Source: Xenopus tropicalis (taxonomy: Eukaryota > Chordata > Amphibia > Anura > Pipidae). From it: 64,000 bases of DNA. Numbering within the stretch: position 1 is the first letter of the stretch; each line of letters starts with the position of its first letter. The notes below the pieces were generated by a model. It did no database searches. It saw nothing but the letters and a program-made list of their open reading frames with translations, and was not told the origin of the DNA. Below are positions 57,863 through 64,000 of the stretch, in pieces. The stretch lies in the NCBI RefSeq assembly GCF_000004195.4, contig NC_030677.2:64256222-64320221 (forward strand), given 5' to 3'. The position numbers and the translations under genes were made by a program.

Positions 57863-60800
57863 GTGTACAGAGCGTGTTGGCAATGTCTCTAAAGGTAATT
57901 TTATGTGACATTTCTTATAATTGTTATTATGAAAATCATGATCTATTCTATTGGAGTGCATCCATCTGAAGAAGCAATGATTTAAAGGAATCTTACATTG
58001 CACAGAGAAATATTTTGAGCTCTACTTTCCAAAACTTCTGTGAATAAATTGCAGGCCTCTTGCAGTTTAAGCCTTGCCTACGCAGTCATTGTCTCGCTGA
58101 CAGGAAATCTACTAATATGTGCTGTCTATGTACCTTCCTCAGCCTGCCTCTCATGAATACATGGTGGCTGAATGCTAAAAGTGCTGTATACATGAGGGGA
58201 GTAAAGGTCTTTTTGTCTGGTTTTTAAGCATATAATCCTGTAGTGCGAAGTGCATTTTTGCACTTTGCACCCTCACTATTTTGCACGCACTTTCAAATAG
58301 AAATTGGAAGGAACACTGAAATGGATTGGGGCTATAAATGGTACTTTTCAAAGCTGGGGTAAGAGTGCCAAAATTTCAAACTAAGATCTGGGGACAGACA
58401 GGAAGGAGTAGAGTCATAGCCAAAAGGTAAGAAATCTGTTTTAGAAACAGTACATCTTCCCTTACTTCCTGCAGAACACACTAAATGGGCATCTTTTATG
58501 AAAAAGTTGGTGGAAGAGAGGACTTTTCCCAAGGACCATAGTCCTGAAACGGAGCCTGTCCTTTTGAAAAAAAAAAAAAAAAAACTAGACTGGGGCAACT
58601 CCCCAAGCTTCTTATATTTTTTAATAAGACATGTAATACATCTATACCAGCACTAGTAATTTTCTATAATATCCATGATTCTGATGGAAATTGTTAGGGT
58701 ACAGAAGCCTTTTAATTGTATAGGGACTGTTAAAGTGGAACTTTAGGCTTGGACTGGGATTCCAAATAAGCCCTGGCATTTCAAGTACCCAGAGGCCCAA
58801 ACAGCCCCCACCAGCACACTAAATAATAACTGTCTATGGGATTGTCCTCATGGGCATTTCTTGCATTTAGCTGCATTCCACCTGCGCTCTGCGCTTACAG
58901 TGAAACGCAGGTGCTGCAAATTCTGTGCTGCAACCATTTTTGTATTTGCACTGTAGCAGGTTGAACTGTCACCACCAGATAAGCAAGCCAAGTCCTTCTT
59001 ATGTCTTACTATCTTGAATTCATTTTCACAATACTATAATTTCTCACAAAAAATGTTTGGGTTATAGTTCAGCACAAATACTGTATACGGGAAACAGGAA
59101 AAATAAATAACCAGTTCAGACCAGACCACCAATGGACACAGGAGATGACTATATTTAGAGAGGTTTAGTGCAAACTTTAGGGATGCCTTTCTGGCAAAGA
59201 AATTTTTATTTTTTGGGCTGTGTTTGCTAGTTGTGCCAAGTGTGATGTTATTGATGATTTAGATGATCAATACTCTTAGTACTTATATCTGTTAGTATGG
59301 TGTTGCTCCTGTAACTAACACAAACTTGTATGTGAGAGGCAACTCAATGTTATTTCTTTTCATTTTGTTTTTTTTTTTACTTCAATTGCAGCTGGGAAAT
59401 TGGGAAATGCTGGCTCAACAACAACGAAACAAAAAAGTCTCATTCCACCTTCCTGCCACAGTGGCTGAGACACCCCACAGAGAGCCATTAATTCAAATCT
59501 CTCCCATGCCGGACAACTCCTTACTGGTAGTTGGTCAAGATGGACTCATCTCTGTTTGGACTTCTGATCTTAAACTGAAGAAGAATAGATTCATACTGGT
59601 TAGAGAATATATTTGTTATTCATATTAATACAGAATAGTTACTTTCTTAAGTGTTTCATAAGTATTTAATGAGATTACCATGTTTTCAATAAAAGCAAGG
59701 ACTCTAAGGTCTCATGCTTTTGTACTCTCTTAGGACTCCTTTGTGCCTTCTAATGGCCTTATACATTGCAGTAGGGGGTATATTATTCACTGGGTCATCA
59801 TTTAATTGACAGGGAAATTCCAAGATCTGAGTGCTGCAGAATTTTATGCCATCTGGAGAGGTTCTGTTCTTTTTGCATTTAGTTTATTTTCCAAGAACAA
59901 TATTTCATTAATCTTTTGCAAAGCAGTTGGATATGCCTGTCACTTTTAAAGCAGAGCACCAAAAATAAATTAAACAATATTTGAATAATTTTCTCTGACT
60001 AGAAGAAACAGGCTCATTTTCTGCTCCAGTAGATTCTGCTACCCAGTGGCACTCTGGAAACAGATAGCATTGTAAAATGGAGGCCAGAGACAGGCTAAAT
60101 ACATACATTTCTATGCCTGCATATAGTTTTTTAATATCTGCTTTCCTCTTTTGACCCTTTTCCATTAATTCAAATGGGAGGTCACTGGCAGCCATAAAAT
60201 TATTGCTTCTTGAAGCTACAATGTTATTGTTAATGTTACTTTATATTACTCTTTCTATTCAGACCATAACTTATACAGCTGGTTGCTATGGTAATTTGAT
60301 ATATCACTGGAGCTCTAATCTGTATACTCCGTTGCTTAGGAATTCCGAACTTTAATATACATAATGTGTAACAGATGCCATTCATATCCAGCAGTTGTGC
60401 TTGTGAACTTTACATTTTATTGAGACATTTTATTGGTGATCCCTAGCAACCATATAGCTGCTAAAATTTCATACTGGAGAGCTGTTGAACAAAATAAAAT
60501 AGCACTCTCTACAACACTCTCTTTACTGCTGAGCTGCAAGTAGGAGTGATAAGAACTCCGGGATCACAGCCTGAAAATAATAGAGGGGAAATATTTTGTA
60601 TGAGTATGAAGTTATGCTATATAAAAATACACTAAAATGGATTACAGTTGGTTGGTTAACTGGTACAGATATGGGATCCCTTGTCCAGAAAGTTTAGAAT
60701 TACGGAAAGGCCATCTCCCATAGACTCCATTATAAGTAAATAATCCTTTTTCTCTGTATTAATAAAACAGTACCTTGTACTTGATTCCAACTAAGATATA

Positions 60801-63664
60801 ATGAATCCTTATTGGGGGCAGAACAATCCTGTTGGATTTATTCTATATTTAAAAGATTTTTTAGGAGACTTAAGTTATGGAGATACAAATTACAGAAAGA
60901 TCCCTTATCCGGAAAACCCCAGATCCCAAACATTCTGAATAACAGGTCCCATACCTGTAGCTGACTTCTAACTGTGTCACGTTATTTATGCAAAAAGCCA
61001 ATCAGTATAGAAAGCAATGACTTATTTTATCTCAATATTTTTCAGGATGAGAACAAGCAACAGAACAGAAAGATGAAATGGATTGCTGACTTGACACTTA
61101 TGCCTCAATATAATAAGCTGATAGTTGGGACATGGTAGGTCTGTGATAAACTGCACCAATACCTTTTCAGCTTGATTTTTGTATACGTGTGCTCACTATG
61201 GGCAAGGTTTAATTTGACGAGAAAAACTTCTCTTCTGATTTGGTAGCAGATTTTCAAAGACTTTAATAGAGTTTTTATGTGATAAACAGTGAGATAAGTA
61301 TTTCATTAAAATGATTTGTCCCCTATGTATGAGCAGAGCAATATCTGGATGTCAGTATATAACAAACAAACATTGATTGTAATAACATTATGGGGAAGAT
61401 TTATCAAAAAAATAAATCTGTCCCTTGTTGTCTATGTTAGTCTCCAGATGAACTTTGTGTTGATAAAATCAGAAAACTTGGGGTACTCCAAGAAGTATAA
61501 CATAATTGTAAAATTGTTTGTACCTTGAAGAACACATGAAGGCATCAACCTTCTACAGTAGAGGCTGTCAGAGCTGTCTGATTCCAATATTCAAACTCTT
61601 TTTTATGAACTCAAGAAGTCACCATTTTGCAGAAGCTCCCACTACAAAGCTGAATCAGTTTTGTATATTATAGTATGAGTTGTAAATATATTATCACCTG
61701 CTCGCCTAATTCTCCTTCGAATTTTAGTGTGTTCCTGTTTCCTAGACACCGGCTACACATAGGAATGGCACTCACTTTCATGGCAAACACTTAATCATTT
61801 TTAGAAAGCTGCAGAATGACTGGTGAAGACAATCACCATTTGAAGGGGTGAAAGGAAAAGCAACACCAAAAAATGAGAGGTTTTAAAGTAATTAAAATAT
61901 AATGTACTGTTGAAAAATGTTTATTAATATAGATATTAATGGGGCTAATATTCTTGTTTTTACAGTGACAGAGAACTCCGTTTTTATGAACTTTCTAACT
62001 TTGAACCCTACTGCCAAATAATTGGTCTTGAAACTCTACCCTTGCACTTGGGATACAGGTAATTGTGTTTAATGAGGCTACTGGCACAATGGTGCTTCAT
62101 GGCAGGGTTAGCTAATAATTAATAGGATTTCTTGTGTAAAAATCTGTATTATTTTAATTACAAACATGAATACAAACTTAAATTGCTTAAGAAATAAATA
62201 AGTATATGTACAGTTATGGAAAGTCCAAAGTTAAACTTTACACTTACCCCAAACAATCTCTGCTTTTGTACATAACTCTAAAGCAGGGGTCCTCAAACTT
62301 TTTAAGCGAGGGGCCAGTTCATGGTCCCTCAGACTGTTGGGGGGCCTGACTATTCCTCTCATCTCTCCCAGCTCCCCACTGTTTGTTGAGTCCTCTCATC
62401 CTCCCTCCCGCTGCCCACTGAGTCCTCCCTCTTCCAGTTCCCCCCGCTCCGTCCATCCTCCCTCTCACTGCCCACTGAGTCCTCCCTCTTCCAGCTCCCA
62501 CTCCCCGCTGAGTCCTCTCTCTGCCAGCTCTGTTCGTCCTCTCTCTCCCAGCTCCTCGTCCCACTCCCTGATGAGTCCTCTCTCTCTGCTGCCAGGGATG
62601 AGGATGCAGCAGGGGCCAGCTAAATTACCCTGGGGGGCCGATCCGGCCCACAGGCCATAGTTTGAGGATCCCTTCTCTAAAGTGTGTACTACTTGCAGGC
62701 ATTTGTTTATTTACACAACATGAGTTAATCACAATGGTGGCGGGGCACTTTTGTCAGGTTGGGGCCAAAAAATTTATCTTAACCTGGTCACACACTGAAC
62801 AGTAAAAATGCATACTTTTGCAATTCCATGTTTTTCTAATTAGAAGGGATATATTTGTGTCCTCTGGGGAGATTTATAGTGTATATTGTATATGATTCCA
62901 GAGAGACTTTTATATTGCATCTATATACTGTATATAGTATTTCTAGTACGTGATGAAGACCCTACTTAGGTTCTTTTTCTCCAGTGTGTCCATACACATC
63001 TTAGACTGCTTGTATTCTTAACTACAATCTTTTACTCCTTTTATTGATTCCCACCTCTCTGCATTAGGTGTCTGTAGTTGCATAATGTGTTATGCTTGCA
63101 TTTAAACCACATTCCACACTATATAGACACCAGCCTATACATCTTTAAATACAAGTTTGCTCCAGGTCTTATAGCCCATAGAAACCTACTTAGATATTTC
63201 CTTCTAGACCTGTAGGGGCTAAATATCCAGTCGCGGCGACTTATTGCCGTAACAATACCCCATTAAAATACATGAGTCAGGGTGTAGGAAATGTACCATG
63301 TGGTACAAGTCACTGCAACTTTTTACTGTAGCAATTAGTCGCCGCTACTGCATTTAAAAAAAAACGAATTGCCCCATCTGTTTTAACCCTAAAAACTACC
63401 TGTAGATTGTTGCTACTGGTTACTATAACTGGACATTATAATTGTTGTTACATTAGCCCCATAGTCTTTTATATGAAGAGGAATCAGTTGTTAGTGCAAC
63501 AATCTCAGTGATTATCATGAATGCATAACCAGTGATGCTGTGTCAATATGAAGTTGCAGAAATTTCTATTTTCAGATAACAATTCAAGTAACCACTCTAT
63601 TATCTGTTTATCTTTTAGTACTAGAGATACTGATGAGGGTGTCCTATATTTTGGTGATGAGCAA
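57863..63664 (+). CDS. WD40-repeat protein, WDR49/WDR64-like, 5' exons, partial
   Basis: Five exons join in frame: 57863–57894, 59392–59598, 61046–61134, 61966–62058 and 63619–63664, all with AG acceptors and GT donors. The last ends in phase 0, so the gene continues past the right edge. The first may begin upstream, or translation may start at its internal ATG (ATGTCTCTAAAG, 57883). Protein landmarks: LGNWEMLAQQQRNKKVSFHL, HREPLIQISPMPDNSLLVVG, then GLISVWTSDLKLKK (WD40 blade with the typical W-D-type ending), KMKWIADLTLMPQYNKLIVG, GTCDRELRFYELSNFEPYCQ (second blade, D-R-E-L-R-F-Y) and STRDTDEGVLYFGDEQ. This pattern resembles the WDR49/WDR64 group, whose N-terminal blades precede EF-hand or further WD repeats. 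The exact orthologue was not decided, so no symbol is given. Function in that group is poorly known. Confidence 0.85.
58745..58862 (+). repeat. Interspersed repeat, copy 3 of 3
   Basis: It shares GGACTGGGATTCCAAATA, ATTTCAAGTACCCAGAGG, AACAGCCCCCACCAG and ACTGTCTATGG with 3781–3936. Confidence 0.6.
60664..60959 (+). repeat. Miniature element, TACAGGTATRGG family, copy 4
   Basis: It begins TACAGATATGGGATCCCTTG and ends AACAGGTCCCATACCTGTA. Inside an intron of the WD40 gene. Confidence 0.75.
62284..62674. mobile_element. hAT-type element (391 bp) with perfect 8-bp duplication and internal C/T-rich tandem array
   Basis: The ends are CAGGGGTCCTCAAACTTTTT and AGTTTGAGGATCCCTT. Identical flanks CTCTAAAG are at 62276–62283 and 62675–62682. 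Near-terminal blocks are GGGGCCAGTTCATGGTCCCT and GGCCGATCCGGCCCACAGG. The middle (about 62345–62600) is an imperfect tandem array of CTGAGTCCTCCCTCTTCCAG-like units that opens chance frames on both strands. Confidence 0.85.
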
Positions 63665-64000
63665 GTAAGTTTTTAAATTGTGTTATCAGGGGTGTGTTAT
63701 CAGGTGTGAAAAATCCAATGACAAAATGACACAAACTATTGCCACCCTTTATGTCTTTGGGAAACGTGCAAACATTACACGTTCATGCCATTCCCATAAA
63801 CTTGGTAAGTGTGTGGTGTTTTGACAGCACATTTTGACCAGATAAGGTGTCCTTAGCCTGACAGGGACCAGTACAATACTGGCTTTTGTAACGTATACGT
63901 GGCTTTCCCGCTTAAATAGTTATGCACAGGAACCCTTTATAAACTACAACAAACACTGATTTTCACATGTAATAGTTTACATTTATGAGAGAAAATATTT

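Noticed and set aside
62319..62660. Frames on both strands with serine/proline- or glycine/arginine-rich translation
   Set aside because: They are produced by the C/T-rich tandem array within the hAT element.

Overview
This is a vertebrate genomic window. It has short exons, long introns, no operons and dense interspersed repeats. Three things point to an amphibian, most likely Xenopus: the protein sequences, the gene set abhd18–mfsd8–plk4 (the 4q28 neighbourhood in human), and the abundance of TTAA-bounded and hAT-like miniature elements typical of frog DNA. The species within Xenopus was not determined.

Four protein-coding host genes can be assembled exon by exon. (1) abhd18, minus strand: the first seven coding exons lie between 10382 and 2999, and the rest runs off the left edge. 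One of its introns (4514–5271) has the hallmarks of a U12-type AT–AC intron. (2) mfsd8 (CLN7), plus strand: twelve coding exons from 16917 to 28773, which join in frame to 510 codons plus stop. (3) plk4, minus strand: sixteen coding exons from 49482 to 35161, which join in frame to 946 codons plus stop, with every key kinase and degron residue at the human position. (4) A WD40-repeat protein gene, plus strand, from about 57863 off the right edge, resembling the WDR49/WDR64 group.

abhd18 and mfsd8 are divergent around a GC-rich region (about 14640–15470) with several E-boxes, one of them a near-perfect CLEAR-type site, as would suit a lysosomal gene. mfsd8 and plk4 converge tail to tail across about 6.4 kb that holds an almost intact Tc1-like transposon. 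plk4 and the WD40 gene are divergent but about 8 kb apart.

The most striking mobile DNA is a Penelope-like retroelement (22687–25810) in intron 7 of mfsd8. It has a 13-bp target duplication, 371-bp near-identical inverted terminal repeats, and an open frame of about 830 codons with reverse transcriptase and GIY-YIG endonuclease motifs. Other elements are a broken LINE 3' end, one Tc1 element with a single frameshift, several hAT-type miniature elements with readable 8-bp target duplications, many TTAA-bounded miniature elements (some nested or abutting), and two elements with tandem arrays inside their ends.
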